Part shown: in pieces, positions 10,345-19,700 of the stretch
Layout: every line of letters begins with the position of its first letter
How positions within the stretch are numbered: the first letter of the stretch is position 1
Assembly: GCF_006438915.1 (NCBI RefSeq)
Contig: NZ_RCZE01000001.1
Location: forward strand, 1-64,000
Direction: 5' to 3'
DNA from: Pseudomonas arsenicoxydans
GTDB taxonomy: Bacteria > Pseudomonadota > Gammaproteobacteria > Pseudomonadales > Pseudomonadaceae
Length of the DNA: 64,000 bases
Program-made: the position numbers and the translations under genes
Notes under the pieces: model-generated
What the model saw: the letters and a program-made list of their open reading frames with translations, nothing else
The model's database searches: none
What the model was told of the DNA's origin: nothing

Positions 10345-11609
10345 GCCTGTTCAAAGCCGGTACTCGCCCAACCTTGCGTTCAGTCATCGGTCGAGGGCAT
10401 CTGATCGTCGCGCTGGTCGGCGTGGCCATGGCCAGCGTGTCTCTCACTCTGCTTGGCGTCCTCGCGTTGCGGGTCTATGCCGATCACAACCTGCACCTGA
10501 TTGCGCGCTCGATCGATTACACCGTCGAAGCTGCAGTGGTGTTCAACGACAAAGCCGCCGCTACTGAAGCGCTGGCGATGATCGCGTCCACCGAGGAGGT
10601 CGCGGATGCCCAGGTGCTCGACGCTAAAGGGCGGTTACTGGCGCGCTGGCAGCGTTCGGAAAACGGTTTGTTCTCCGATCTCGAATTGCAGATCGCCAAG
10701 ATCTTTCTGGAAAAACCCATCGACATGCCGATTGTTCATCAGGGGCAGGAGATCGGCAGCATCCATCTCACCGGACACGGCGGCAGTTTGATGCGCTTTC
10801 TGCTCAGCGGTCTGGTGGGCATTATCCTGTGTACGGCGATCAGTGCCTGGGTCGCGCTCTATCTGGCGCGGCGTCAACTTCGCGGGATCACCGGTCCGCT
10901 GCGAAGCCTCGCCGCCGTGGCTCACGCCGCTCGGAGCGAGCGTGCGTTCGACCGTCGCGTGCCGCCCGCCGACATCGCCGAACTGGACAATCTGGGTAAC
11001 GACTTCAATGCCTTGCTCGATGAACTCGAATCCTGGCAGACCCACCTGCAAAACGAGAACGAAACCCTGGCGCACCAGGCCAGCCATGACAGCCTCACCG
11101 GTTTGCCAAACCGCGCGTTTTTCGAAGGTCGGTTGATTCGTGCGTTGCGCAACGCCAACAAGCTCAACGAGCGAGTGGCGGTGCTGTATCTCGACAGCGA
11201 CCGGTTCAAGGAAATCAACGATAACTTTGGCCATGCGGCCGGTGATGCGGTGTTGGTGGCGGTCGCGACTCGCGTGCGCGCACAACTTCGCGAAGAGGAC
11301 CTGGTGGCGCGTCTGGGCGGCGATGAATTTGCCGTGCTGCTGTCACCGCTGCACAAAACCGAAGACGCCGAGCGGATCGCTGACAAGATCCTCGCCAGCA
11401 TGGAAGCGCCCATCCATTTGCCGGGCAGTGTCCACGTGATGACCTCCCTCAGTATCGGCATCGCGGTGTACCCGGATCATGGCGCCACACCGGGTACTTT
11501 GCTCCACGCCGCCGACGCGGCCATGTACCAAGCCAAACGCGTCTCTCGTGGCGCGCAGCACACGGCAGGGTCGGAGCATCCTGTCGCCCATGTTCAAATC
11601 AGGAACTGA
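10341..11609 (+). CDS. yfiN: YfiN (TpbB) membrane diguanylate cyclase
   Basis: The 422-residue inner-membrane enzyme makes c-di-GMP from two GTP and drives exopolysaccharide production. It has a first membrane helix at about residues 20-45, a periplasmic CHASE8-type region, a second helix near 150-175, a HAMP segment and a GGDEF domain. The active-site GGDEF (residues 326-330) is intact and the inhibitory I-site RxxD is present as REED, five residues upstream, so product inhibition is expected. It starts within the yfiR stop (4-nt overlap). The pel operon at the other end of the window is a likely beneficiary of its product. Confidence 0.94.
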   Translation: MSLFKAGTRPTLRSVIGRGHLIVALVGVAMASVSLTLLGVLALRVYADHNLHLIARSIDYTVEAAVVFNDKAAATEALAMIASTEEVADAQVLDAKGRLLARWQRSENGLFSDLELQIAKIFLEKPIDMPIVHQGQEIGSIHLTGHGGSLMRFLLSGLVGIILCTAISAWVALYLARRQLRGITGPLRSLAAVAHAARSERAFDRRVPPADIAELDNLGNDFNALLDELESWQTHLQNENETLAHQASHDSLTGLPNRAFFEGRLIRALRNANKLNERVAVLYLDSDRFKEINDNFGHAAGDAVLVAVATRVRAQLREEDLVARLGGDEFAVLLSPLHKTEDAERIADKILASMEAPIHLPGSVHVMTSLSIGIAVYPDHGATPGTLLHAADAAMYQAKRVSRGAQHTAGSEHPVAHVQIRN

Positions 11610-11612
11610 CTT

Positions 11613-12116
11613 TTGTTCTCAACGACCCCGCGTTCCCTGCGATTTTTCGCGATCACCCTGTTGATGGCCTTGCTGGCCTTGGCCGGGTGCCAGACCGCAC
11701 CGCAAAAGGGCCTGACCCCGGCGCAGATCACCGTGCTTAAACAGCAAGGCTTCGAACTGACCGAAGAAGGCTGGGCCTTTGGCTTGTCCGGCAAAGTCCT
11801 GTTCGGCAGTGACGACGACAGCCTGAACGCCGCCAGTACTGAGATCGTCGAGCGCATTGGCAAATCATTGCTCGGCGTTGGCATCGAGCTTGTGCGGATC
11901 GATGGCCACACCGATGCCTCCGGCAAAGAGGCTTACAACCAACAACTGTCGCTGCGCCGTGCGAAAAGTGTCGGCAAGGTGCTGGCCACTGTCGGCATGC
12001 AAGAACAGAACATCCAGTTGCGCGGTTTCGGCAGCAGCGAGCCGGTGGCATCCAACACTACGGCCACGGGCCGTACCGAAAACCGCCGGGTATCGATCGT
12101 GGTGAGCGCGGATTAA
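11613..12116 (+). CDS. yfiB: YfiB, OmpA-like outer-membrane lipoprotein
   Basis: YfiB is the activating partner of the module: an outer-membrane, peptidoglycan-binding lipoprotein that sequesters YfiR and so frees YfiN. The 167-residue protein has a lipobox LALAGC (Cys26) and a C-terminal OmpA domain with the peptidoglycan-binding core RIDGHTDASG and NRRVSI near the end. The start is a TTG at 11613 with AGGAAC ahead, 3 nt after yfiN. Its last bases overlap the convergent LysR gene by 4 nt, so no terminator fits between them. Confidence 0.92.
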   Translation: MFSTTPRSLRFFAITLLMALLALAGCQTAPQKGLTPAQITVLKQQGFELTEEGWAFGLSGKVLFGSDDDSLNAASTEIVERIGKSLLGVGIELVRIDGHTDASGKEAYNQQLSLRRAKSVGKVLATVGMQEQNIQLRGFGSSEPVASNTTATGRTENRRVSIVVSAD

Positions 12117-13060
12117 TCGGCGAACACCATCTCGCGCGTTTCACCCATCAACAGCGCCTGATTCTGTTCCGTGACCGAACGGATGTAATCCCACAACAGG
12201 GTGATCCGCTTGAGCTTCCTCAGATCCTCGCGGCAGTACATCCAGAATTGCCGCGTGATGTTGATCTCTTGCGGCAACACCGGCAGCAACCGTGGGTCCT
12301 GAGCCGCCAGGAAACACGGCAGAATCGCCAGCGACCGTCCTTGCTGCGCCGCAACGAACTGGGCGATCACGCTGGTGCTGCGCAAATTGGCGCTGGCACC
12401 GGGCAATACGTTCGCCAGGTACAACAGCTCTGAGCTGAACGCCAAATCGTCGACATAACTGATGAATGAATGCTTACCCAAGTCTGCCGGGCGGCGGATC
12501 GGTGGGTGTTTGTCCAGGTAGTCCTGGGTCGCGTACAGCTGCAAGCGGTAGTCGCAGAGTTTGCAGCAGACGTACGGCCCGTGCTCCGGTCGCTCGAGGG
12601 CGATGACGATGTCGGCTTCACGCTTGGAAAGGCTGATGAAGTGCGGCAGCGGCAGGATGTCGACGGAGATGGCGGGGTAGGCGTCGACGAAGTGACTCAG
12701 TTGCGGCGTGATGAAAAAGCTGCCGAAGCCTTCGGTGCAACCCATGCGCACGTGACCGGACAACGCCACCCCGGATCCCGACACCTGCTCGCAGGCCATG
12801 TGCAGCGTGCTTTCAATCGACTCGGCATAACCGAGCAAGCGCTGACCCTCGGCGGTCAGGACAAAGCCGCTGGTCCGGGATTTCTCGAACAACAGAGTCC
12901 CCAATGCTGCTTCCAGCGAACTGATGCGCCGCGACACGGTGGTGTAGTCCACCGCCAGGCGTTTGGCCGCGGTGCTGGCCTTGCGGGTGCGGGCGACTTC
13001 GAGGAAAAACTTGAGGTCATCCCAGTTCAACGAGCCTAACGACGTGATGTTTTTTTGCAT
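12113..13060 (-). CDS. LysR-family regulator, divergent from mmsAB
   Basis: This 315-residue LysR-type regulator has an N-terminal winged HTH ([20 protein letters not shown], then [11 protein letters not shown]) and a LysR substrate domain. Its start lies 163 bp from the start of mmsA on the opposite strand, the classic layout for a LysR protein controlling the divergent operon. The ATG at 13060 was chosen over a long upstream extension that would run through the promoter and mmsA. P. aeruginosa uses an AraC-type MmsR for mmsAB, so the LysR partnership is inferred from position. Confidence 0.88.
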   Translation of the reverse strand: MQKNITSLGSLNWDDLKFFLEVARTRKASTAAKRLAVDYTTVSRRISSLEAALGTLLFEKSRTSGFVLTAEGQRLLGYAESIESTLHMACEQVSGSGVALSGHVRMGCTEGFGSFFITPQLSHFVDAYPAISVDILPLPHFISLSKREADIVIALERPEHGPYVCCKLCDYRLQLYATQDYLDKHPPIRRPADLGKHSFISYVDDLAFSSELLYLANVLPGASANLRSTSVIAQFVAAQQGRSLAILPCFLAAQDPRLLPVLPQEINITRQFWMYCREDLRKLKRITLLWDYIRSVTEQNQALLMGETREMVFAD

Positions 13061-13082
13061 GATGGACCGGCTTTTATGTGCG

Positions 13083-13094
13083 TTCTTATTAGAA
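13083..13094. promoter_or_regulatory. Short dyad in the LysR/mmsA divergent promoter
   Basis: TTCT-TATT-AGAA is a perfect inverted repeat in the 163-bp divergent region. It is a possible operator for the LysR protein, but short dyads occur by chance and it does not fit a strict T-N11-A box. Confidence 0.3.
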
Positions 13095-13223
13095 GTTTGC
13101 ACATCTATACTCCAAAAACAGCTGCACAACCAATTCGCGGCACACGCCTCATCGCAAGGCGACTTTCTCGCCTTGGCTCCCAAGATAGCTCTAACTATAA
13201 AAAGCAAACATCCGGAGACCCAC

Positions 13224-14750
13224 ATGAACGCTTCGCTCACGCCAAACGAAACCACTGTCCAAACGGTAAAGCTGTTGATCGATGGCCAGTGGGTCGAATC
13301 CAAGACCACTGAATGGCACGACATCGTCAACCCGGCGACCCAGCAAGTGCTGGCCAAGGTGCCGTTTGCGACCACCGAAGAAGTCGACGCGGCCATCAGC
13401 GCTGCCCATCGCGCCTTCCAGACCTGGAAACTGACGCCGATCGGTGCGCGGATGCGCATCATGCTCAAGCTCCAGGCGCTGATTCGTGAACACTCCAAAC
13501 GCATCGCCGTGGTCCTGAGTGCAGAGCAAGGCAAAACCATCGCCGACGCTGAAGGCGACATTTTCCGTGGCCTGGAAGTGGTCGAGCACGCGTGCTCCAT
13601 CGGCAGCCTGCAAATGGGCGAATTCGCAGAGAACGTGGCCGGCGGTGTCGACACTTACACCTTGCGCCAGCCCATCGGCGTATGCGCCGGCATCACCCCG
13701 TTCAACTTCCCGGCTATGATTCCGCTGTGGATGTTCCCGATGGCCATCGCCTGCGGTAACACCTTCGTGCTCAAACCGTCCGAGCAGGACCCGATGTCGA
13801 CCATGCTTCTGGTGGAACTGGCTATCGAGGCCGGCGTTCCGGCGGGCGTGCTTAACGTCGTGCATGGCGGCAAGGATGTGGTGGACGCGCTCTGCACTCA
13901 CAAAGACATCAAGGCGGTTTCCTTCGTCGGTTCGACCGCCGTCGGTACTCACGTCTACGACTTGGCCGGCAAGCACGGCAAGCGCGTGCAATCGATGATG
14001 GGCGCGAAGAACCACGCCGTGGTGCTGCCGGATGCCAATCGCGAGCAAGCGCTGAATGCCTTGGTCGGTGCTGGTTTTGGTGCGGCGGGTCAACGCTGCA
14101 TGGCCACCTCCGTGGTGGTGTTGGTGGGCGCGGCCAAACAATGGTTGCCGGACCTGAAAGCGCTGGCGCAGAAACTGACGGTGAATGCCGGCAGCGAGCC
14201 GGGCACCGACGTCGGCCCGGTGATCTCGAAAAAAGCCAAACAGCGCATTCTTGATCTGATCGAAAGCGGCATCAAGGAAGGCGCCAAACTGGAACTGGAC
14301 GGTCGCGAGATCACGGTTCCGGGTTACGAGAAGGGCAACTTTGTCGGCCCGACCTTGTTCTCCGGCGTGACCACCGACATGCAGATCTACACCCAGGAAA
14401 TCTTCGGCCCGGTGCTGGTGGTGCTGGAAGTGAATACGCTCGACGAGGCCATTGCCCTGGTCAATGCCAACCCGTTCGGCAACGGCACAGGCCTGTTCAC
14501 CCAGAGCGGTGCGGCTGCACGCAAATTCCAGACTGAAATCGATGTTGGCCAGGTCGGTATCAACATCCCGATTCCGGTGCCGGTCCCGTTCTTCAGCTTT
14601 ACCGGTTCGCGCGGCTCCAAGCTGGGCGACCTCGGCCCGTATGGCAAGCAAGTGGTGCAGTTCTACACTCAGACCAAGACCGTCACCAGTCGCTGGTTCG
14701 ATGACGACAGCGTCAACGACGGTGTGAACACCACCATCAACTTGCGTTAA
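13224..14750 (+). CDS. mmsA: CoA-acylating methylmalonate-semialdehyde dehydrogenase
   Basis: MmsA oxidises methylmalonate semialdehyde (valine route) or malonate semialdehyde with NAD and CoA to propionyl-CoA or acetyl-CoA. The 508-residue protein is an aldehyde dehydrogenase with [25 protein letters not shown] in the cofactor fold, and the catalytic cysteine Cys292 in GQRCMAT. The ATG at 13224 follows GGAGACC; upstream in-frame starts fall inside the LysR promoter and are rejected. It is followed 10 bp later by mmsB, forming the valine-degradation pair. Confidence 0.94.
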   Translation: MNASLTPNETTVQTVKLLIDGQWVESKTTEWHDIVNPATQQVLAKVPFATTEEVDAAISAAHRAFQTWKLTPIGARMRIMLKLQALIREHSKRIAVVLSAEQGKTIADAEGDIFRGLEVVEHACSIGSLQMGEFAENVAGGVDTYTLRQPIGVCAGITPFNFPAMIPLWMFPMAIACGNTFVLKPSEQDPMSTMLLVELAIEAGVPAGVLNVVHGGKDVVDALCTHKDIKAVSFVGSTAVGTHVYDLAGKHGKRVQSMMGAKNHAVVLPDANREQALNALVGAGFGAAGQRCMATSVVVLVGAAKQWLPDLKALAQKLTVNAGSEPGTDVGPVISKKAKQRILDLIESGIKEGAKLELDGREITVPGYEKGNFVGPTLFSGVTTDMQIYTQEIFGPVLVVLEVNTLDEAIALVNANPFGNGTGLFTQSGAAARKFQTEIDVGQVGINIPIPVPVPFFSFTGSRGSKLGDLGPYGKQVVQFYTQTKTVTSRWFDDDSVNDGVNTTINLR

Positions 14751-14760
14751 GGAGCCGGAC

Positions 14761-15648
14761 ATGAAAATCGCTTTTATCGGTCTCGGCAACATGGGCGCCC
14801 CAATGGCGCGCAACCTGATCAAGGCCGGCCACGCGCTGCGTCTGGTCGACCTGAACAAAACCGTGCTGGCGGAGCTGGAGCAACTGGGCGGCAGCATCAG
14901 CGCGTCGGCCCGTGAAGCGGCGCAAGGTGCGGAGTTGGTGATCACCATGCTCCCGGCCGCAGTGCATGTGCGTAGCGTATGGCTGGGCGAGGACGGCGTT
15001 CTCGCCGGGATCGGCCAAGGCGTGCCGGCCGTGGATTGCAGCACCATTGATCCACAGACCGCCCGCGATGTAGCCGCCGCCGCTGCCAAGCAAGGCGTGA
15101 CCATGGCCGATGCGCCGGTGTCTGGCGGCACCGGTGGCGCCGCGGCGGGGACGCTGACCTTTATGGTCGGCGCCACCCCTGAGCTGTTTGCCACCCTGCA
15201 ACCAGTGCTGGCGCAAATGGGCCGCAACATCGTCCATTGCGGCGAAGTCGGCACTGGGCAAATCGCCAAGATCTGCAACAACCTGCTGCTGGCGATTTCC
15301 ATGGTCGGTGTCAGCGAAGCGATGGCGCTGGGTGATGCCCTGGGGATCGACACGACTGTGCTGGCCGGGATCATCAACAGTTCCACCGGGCGTTGCTGGA
15401 GTTCGGAGATGTACAACCCATGGCCGGGCATCGTCGAAACAGCGCCGGCCTCGCGCGGTTATACCGGTGGTTTCGGTGCCGAATTGATGCTCAAGGATTT
15501 GGGGCTGGCCACGGAAGCGGCCCGTCAGGCGCACCAACCGGTGGTGCTTGGCGCGGTAGCCCAGCAGTTGTATCAGGCGATGAGCCTGCGTGGGGAAGGC
15601 GGGAAAGACTTCTCGGCGATCATCAACAGCTATCGCAAACCTCAATAA
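14761..15648 (+). CDS. mmsB: 3-hydroxyisobutyrate dehydrogenase
   Basis: MmsB oxidises 3-hydroxyisobutyrate to methylmalonate semialdehyde, the substrate of MmsA. The 295-residue protein has the N-terminal NAD-binding motif GLGNMGAPMARNL, the substrate-binding segment DAPVSGGTGGAAAGTL, and the catalytic-lysine segment GQIAKICNN. It lies 10 bp after mmsA behind AAGGAG. Confidence 0.94.
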   Translation: MKIAFIGLGNMGAPMARNLIKAGHALRLVDLNKTVLAELEQLGGSISASAREAAQGAELVITMLPAAVHVRSVWLGEDGVLAGIGQGVPAVDCSTIDPQTARDVAAAAAKQGVTMADAPVSGGTGGAAAGTLTFMVGATPELFATLQPVLAQMGRNIVHCGEVGTGQIAKICNNLLLAISMVGVSEAMALGDALGIDTTVLAGIINSSTGRCWSSEMYNPWPGIVETAPASRGYTGGFGAELMLKDLGLATEAARQAHQPVVLGAVAQQLYQAMSLRGEGGKDFSAIINSYRKPQ

Positions 15649-15678
15649 GGTTTTACGGGCTGTGATGGGGACGCTTTT

Positions 15679-15797
15679 GTGGCGAGGGAGCTTGCTCCCG
15701 CTCGGCGGCGAAGCCGCCGTAAACCCGTCAACTCTTTATGACTGAAGGAATGCAGGGGAGCGCTGCGCACTCCAGCGGGAGCAAGCTCCCTCGCCAC
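15679..15797. repeat. REP-type inverted pair downstream of mmsB
   Basis: Two 24-bp arms (15679-15702 and 15774-15797) starting GTGGCGAGGGAGCTTGC are exact inverted copies about 70 bp apart. The inner part holds a second small dyad (GGCGGC / GCCGCC). This is a different REP subtype from the GTGGGAGCGGGCTTGCTCGCGAA pairs found later. Confidence 0.88.
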
Positions 15798-15830
15798 ATG
15801 TGTGAATTTTCGCTCCTCAAAGCGTATTTA

Positions 15831-15867
15831 CCGGGAGATCACGTCGGGTGATCCCCCGGTTTTTTTG
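15831..15867 (+). terminator. Terminator after mmsAB
   Basis: Stem CCGGGAGATCAC / GGTGATCCCCCGG with a short loop, followed by seven T. The T-run is on the + strand, so it ends mmsAB transcription; the convergent cupin gene stops 3 bp later. Confidence 0.85.
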
Positions 15868-15869
15868 CA

Positions 15870-16214
15870 TCAGGCAAACACGAAATACTTGCGCACGGTT
15901 TCAACCACTTCCCACGTGCCTTTCATCCCCGGCTCGATGACGAAAATATCGCCGGCACGCAGGTGGATCGGCTCTTTGCCTTCCGGGGTGATGATGCAGT
16001 AGCCCTCGCGGAAATCGCAGTATTCCCACTTCACGTATTCGACGTACCACTTGCCCGGCGTGCAGATCCAGGTGCCCATGATCTTGCTGCCGTCTTCGCT
16101 GGTGTAGGCGTTGAGGTTGACGGTGTGCGGGTCACCTTCGAGTTTTTCCCATTTGCAGGCGTCAAGCACCGGCAATGGATGAGTATCGCGAAGGACGGTA
16201 ATCGGTGCGGTCAT
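15870..16214 (-). CDS. Cupin domain-containing protein
   Basis: A 114-residue single-domain cupin of the Cupin_3 (DUF861) type: glycine- and proline-rich beta segments such as GTWICTPGKWYVEY and LRAGDIFVIEPGMKGTWEV. Proteins of this size and shape are related to ureidoglycine aminohydrolase-like cupins, but the substrate cannot be read from the sequence. ATG at 16214 has GGAG upstream; an upstream in-frame start at 16271 lacks support. It appears to be a single gene. Confidence 0.78.
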   Translation of the reverse strand: MTAPITVLRDTHPLPVLDACKWEKLEGDPHTVNLNAYTSEDGSKIMGTWICTPGKWYVEYVKWEYCDFREGYCIITPEGKEPIHLRAGDIFVIEPGMKGTWEVVETVRKYFVFA

Positions 16215-16321
16215 GATGACTCCGGGCAGTGGCTTGAAGAACTGAAGTGGCACCCTATAGCCCCGGTCCACCGGTCAGTTGTCTGAACTCGACATCCAGG
16301 TGTCCAGAAACGCGCAACCCC

Positions 16322-16693
16322 TCAAAGACTTTTCAATGGGCAATCGGCCCGGGATTGCTTAAGGCTGGCTTCGAACTCGATCAATTGGTCGTGCTGGCGT
16401 GACAGCACGGTCATTCGCTCGCTGATCTCGCGCTTCTTGGCATCGATGGCCAGATGCGCCAGTGCCCACGGCATTGCCTGACCCTGATAGCCGGCGAAGA
16501 TCGCCTGCAACTCCTTGAGCCTGAAACCCAGCTGCTGGGCACACTTGATGAAAATCAGCAGGTCGACACTTTGCTGGTCATAGACGCGGTATTTTCCCAA
16601 GCGCTGGACCGCAGGCAGCAAGCCGATCGACTCGTAATGGCGGATGCTCTTGATCGTGGTTCCGGAACGTTGCGCAGCTTCGCCGATGTACAT
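16322..16693 (-). CDS. MerR-family transcriptional regulator
   Basis: A 123-residue MerR regulator with the N-terminal HTH (MYIGEAAQRSGTTIKSIRHYE) and the following GLLPAVQRLGKYRVYDQQSV wing, then a dimerisation helix. A Cys occurs at CAQQLGF and another near the C-terminus (DCPLKSL), but no obvious metal site is seen. It lies 48 bp downstream of the oxidoreductase on the same strand and probably shares its operon, a common arrangement for redox-responsive MerR/SoxR-like regulators. Confidence 0.86.
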   Translation of the reverse strand: MYIGEAAQRSGTTIKSIRHYESIGLLPAVQRLGKYRVYDQQSVDLLIFIKCAQQLGFRLKELQAIFAGYQGQAMPWALAHLAIDAKKREISERMTVLSRQHDQLIEFEASLKQSRADCPLKSL

Positions 16694-16741
16694 GGAAAGT
16701 CCTTTTTTACCGTGGTACAGCCCGGCGCATTATCGGCAGAC

Positions 16742-17317
16742 TCAGCGGCTGGCGATAGCCTGGGCTTGCAGCAACCAGGCTTCACGCTGATCAGCGCTGG
16801 CGCCGAGAATCGGGCCGAACGTGAGTGTGCGCTTGGGTTCGATACCGCAGAAGGCAAGGGTGGTTTTGCGGACCTGGTGCAGCCCTGGCATGCGAAACAC
16901 CCAGCGGTAGTACCAGGGTGGCGTGTCCATGGTCACCAATAAATGCGCGCTGCGACCGCGCAACAATTTATCGGGAAAGGCTTTGCCCTCACGGTACTTA
17001 AAAGCGAAACCGGGCAGGAACACACGATCAAAAAAGCCCTTGAGCAAGGCCGGAATGCCGCCCCACCAGATTGGATACACCAGCGTCAGATGCTCGGCCC
17101 AGAGGATGTCAGTCTGCGCCTGGCGCAAGTCGGCTTCCAGTGGTTGAACCTGTTGGTAGCCGTCACGCAGCACCGGGTCAAAGTGCAGCCTGCCGAGAAA
17201 CAATTGGCGGACTTCATGCCCGGCGCGCAACGCCGACTGTGCGTAACGCTCGGCGAGTGCGGCGCAGAAGCTGTTGCTGGAAGGATGACCGAGAATCACC
17301 AGAATGCGTTTGCCCAT
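16742..17317 (-). CDS. NAD(P)H-quinone oxidoreductase, flavodoxin-like fold
   Basis: The 191-residue protein begins with the flavodoxin_2 pattern (ILVILGHPSSNSFCAALAERY) and carries the FMN-pocket segment LVYPIWWGGIPALLKGFFDR. This family (KefF/MdaB/NQO type) reduces quinones with FMN or FAD by two electrons. It precedes the MerR gene on the same strand. Specific substrate unknown. Confidence 0.85.
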   Translation of the reverse strand: MGKRILVILGHPSSNSFCAALAERYAQSALRAGHEVRQLFLGRLHFDPVLRDGYQQVQPLEADLRQAQTDILWAEHLTLVYPIWWGGIPALLKGFFDRVFLPGFAFKYREGKAFPDKLLRGRSAHLLVTMDTPPWYYRWVFRMPGLHQVRKTTLAFCGIEPKRTLTFGPILGASADQREAWLLQAQAIASR

Positions 17318-17362
17318 CGTCTCTGTCCTTGAAGATGAAACCTCAAGGGTAAAGTCTGCCCC

Positions 17363-18247
17363 TCAGGGGAGAGTCAAGGCATGCAGCAGGGCTCTGGCAT
17401 AACCGGGAAGCGTGGCAAAGTCCCGGGCACAAAGCAGGAGTTTGCGTTGGGCCCAGGGTTCTTGCAGCGCGATGCTCTGGAACGGGAGTTCGCCGGCCCA
17501 GCGCGAGACAGCCGCCTGCGGCACGATCGCCAGCCCCGCACCGCGTGCAACCATGCGCATGACACCCTCAAAACCGTCGGCGCGGATGCGGATTTTCAGG
17601 CGTGAACCGATGTGCAGCGCCTGTTCTTCGAGGTACACGGCCAAGGCGCTGTTGGCGTTCAGACCCACATAATCGTGGTGCAAGGTATCGCTGAAACTCA
17701 AGCCTTCGGTGTCGGCCAACGGGTGGTCGTGGGGCAGGATCAATACCAGGGGATCGTCGCGGAAAGCGCGGGTCTGCAGGTCACCGGTGTCTACGGCGTC
17801 GGACACGATGCCCAGGTCTGCCGCACCTTGGCGCAAGGCGTGGGTGATGCGTGCGCTGGGCAGTTCCTGAAGGTCGATGTCGAGGTTCGGATGCTCGCGC
17901 AGGAAGTCGGCGAGCAACTCCGGCAGGTACTCGGTGATCGCGGTGGTGTTGCACAACAACCGCACCTGACCTTTGACGCCTTTGGCGTATTCGGCCAGGT
18001 CCTGTTGCATGCGTTCGGCTTGCTGCAGCAGGGCCCGGGCGTGTTTTGCCAGGGCCTTGCCGGCCGGAGTAGGCGTGACACCGCGACGGCCGCGCTGCAG
18101 AAATTCGATGCCAAGCGAAGCCTCCATGGCGCGGATTCTCGCGCTCGCTGCTGCCAGGGACAGATGACTGCGCGCTGCACCGGCGGTGATATTGCCGCTG
18201 TCGAGGATGTTCAGGTAGAGGCGCAGGTCGGTCAGGTCGAAGTGCAT
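17363..18247 (-). CDS. LysR-family regulator, divergent from a TauE-like exporter
   Basis: A 294-residue LysR regulator: HTH (LRLYLNILDSGNITAGAARSH) and a substrate domain. The ATG at 18247 is used; the longer frame to 18319 would translate through a REP element (VGAGLLAKE) and is not real. It is divergent from the TauE/SafE gene and may control it, although a REP pair lies between the two. Confidence 0.86.
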   Translation of the reverse strand: MHFDLTDLRLYLNILDSGNITAGAARSHLSLAAASARIRAMEASLGIEFLQRGRRGVTPTPAGKALAKHARALLQQAERMQQDLAEYAKGVKGQVRLLCNTTAITEYLPELLADFLREHPNLDIDLQELPSARITHALRQGAADLGIVSDAVDTGDLQTRAFRDDPLVLILPHDHPLADTEGLSFSDTLHHDYVGLNANSALAVYLEEQALHIGSRLKIRIRADGFEGVMRMVARGAGLAIVPQAAVSRWAGELPFQSIALQEPWAQRKLLLCARDFATLPGYARALLHALTLP

Positions 18248-18276
18248 TGGCAACCTCTGGATGTGTGTTGTCTGGA

Positions 18277-18375
18277 CTGGCTCCTTCGCGAGCAAGCCCG
18301 CTCCCACAGTGGACCGCATTTTTTCAGTGAGAACTCGATCACTTGTGGGAGCGGGCTTGCTCGCGAAGGGGCCAG
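18277..18375. repeat. REP pair (REPIN) between divergent genes
   Basis: Arms 18277-18308 and 18344-18375 (32 bp each, one mismatch) form an inverted pair with GTGGGAGCGGGCTTGCTCGCGAA cores. It lies in the divergent promoter region between the LysR and TauE genes. Confidence 0.95.
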
Positions 18376-18470
18376 TAGCCTCAACTTATTTATAAGGCTC
18401 TTGCTCGGCAAGAGGCACCCTCAGTATATGGCAGATTTCCACACGGCTAATCCAGGCTCAGGATAGCCCC

Positions 18471-19235
18471 ATGAATACACTCGTCGCGTTCTATCAAAAC
18501 CTCGGGCTGGCCTTGTCTTTACTGGTCATCGCCACCTTCCTCCTGGCCGGCATGATCAAAGGCATCATCGGTCTAGGCTTGCCCACCATCGCCATGGGCC
18601 TGCTCGGTCTGGCTATAGCGCCGTCGCAGGCAGCCGCACTGTTAATCATTCCCGCGACCCTCACCAATGTCTGGCAACTGGCATTCGGCGGGCATTTGCG
18701 TGGGTTGATCAAGCGTTTATGGCCGATGCTGCTGGCAATCTTCATCGGCACGGGCGCCGGCACGTTGTGGATCGGCCTGTTGGGAGGGCATTGGGTCGTG
18801 CGGGCGTTGGGCGCGGCGTTGTTGCTCTATGCACTGAGCGGATTGTGCCTGCCGGCCTTGCGCGTCGGCAGTCGCGCCGAGCGCTGGCTCGGTCCGCTGT
18901 GCGGTGTGCTGACAGGCATCATCACCTCGGCCACCGGCGTCTTCGTGATTCCGGCGGTGCCTTACCTGCAGGCGCTCGGTTTGAGCAAGGACGAACTCGT
19001 GCAGGCGCTGGGCTTGTCGTTCACCGTTTCGACCTTGGCGCTGGCGGCTGGCCTGTGGTGGCGCGACGCCTTGGGCGGTGGCGAATTGAGCGCGTCATTG
19101 CTGGCGCTGATCCCCGCAGTGCTCGGCCTGTTACTCGGCCAATGGTTACGTCAGCGGATCAGCGCGGTGCTGTTCAAGCGAGTGTTCTTCATCGGCCTCG
19201 GCGTGCTAGGCGGCCATTTGCTGATCAGCGGGTAG
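18471..19235 (+). CDS. TauE/SafE-family sulfite or organo-anion exporter
   Basis: A 254-residue membrane protein with about 7-8 hydrophobic helices and the TauE/SafE opening (GMIKGIIGLGLPTIAMGLLG) repeated in a second half (GVLTGIITSATGVFVIPAVPYLQ). The family exports sulfite, sulfoacetate or similar small anions. It lies opposite a LysR gene. Its last 11 bp overlap the convergent gene. Confidence 0.85.
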   Translation: MNTLVAFYQNLGLALSLLVIATFLLAGMIKGIIGLGLPTIAMGLLGLAIAPSQAAALLIIPATLTNVWQLAFGGHLRGLIKRLWPMLLAIFIGTGAGTLWIGLLGGHWVVRALGAALLLYALSGLCLPALRVGSRAERWLGPLCGVLTGIITSATGVFVIPAVPYLQALGLSKDELVQALGLSFTVSTLALAAGLWWRDALGGGELSASLLALIPAVLGLLLGQWLRQRISAVLFKRVFFIGLGVLGGHLLISG

Positions 19236-19539
19236 CGGACGACGGGCTGAGCATGTCGATGGCGCGGACCTCGAAATCCCGTTCCAGGAATTCATCGCGC
19301 TGCTCAAGGAACTGCTTCATGTGCGGCAGGTTCGAGTGCACGTCGAGGTGCGCCTGGGATTGCCAGACCTCGTAGAAGATGAACAGCGTCGGGTCCTGTT
19401 TGTCGCGCAGCATGTGGTACTCGATGCAGCCGGGCTCGGCGCGGCTGGCGTCTACATAGCCGCTGAAAAACGCTTCGAAGGCGTCGGATTTTTCCGGGCG
19501 GGTCTTGGCGTGCAGGATAAAGCCTTGCATTTCACTCAT
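19225..19539 (-). CDS. Antibiotic biosynthesis monooxygenase (ABM) domain protein
   Basis: A 104-residue ABM/YgiN-like ferredoxin-fold protein: FILHAKTRPEKSDAFEAFF near the start and the FIFYEVWQSQAHLDVHSN segment. Small proteins of this type are quinol monooxygenases or heme-degrading-like enzymes; function here is not certain. Start at 19539; longer upstream frames have no ribosome site. It is divergent from mdaB, a pairing seen for YgiN/MdaB quinone-cycle genes in E. coli, which supports a quinone-related role. Confidence 0.82.
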   Translation of the reverse strand: MSEMQGFILHAKTRPEKSDAFEAFFSGYVDASRAEPGCIEYHMLRDKQDPTLFIFYEVWQSQAHLDVHSNLPHMKQFLEQRDEFLERDFEVRAIDMLSPSSATR

Positions 19540-19700
19540 CAGAAATCCCCTCAAGTTAAGAATCGGCGCAAGTCTATGGCAACAATCGCCTATGGATTCG
19601 TGCGTATTGGTCAAAAGGTTTTTGTGCATTCGGGCCTTATTCCGCGCGAGCCTCGCCGCTAACCTGCCGCCATCCAATTTCTAACCTTCCGAGATTTCTC

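Noticed and set aside
12113..12116. Missing terminator between yfiB and the LysR gene as a possible deletion
   Set aside because: The two genes overlap tail to tail by 4 nt, a normal compact layout.
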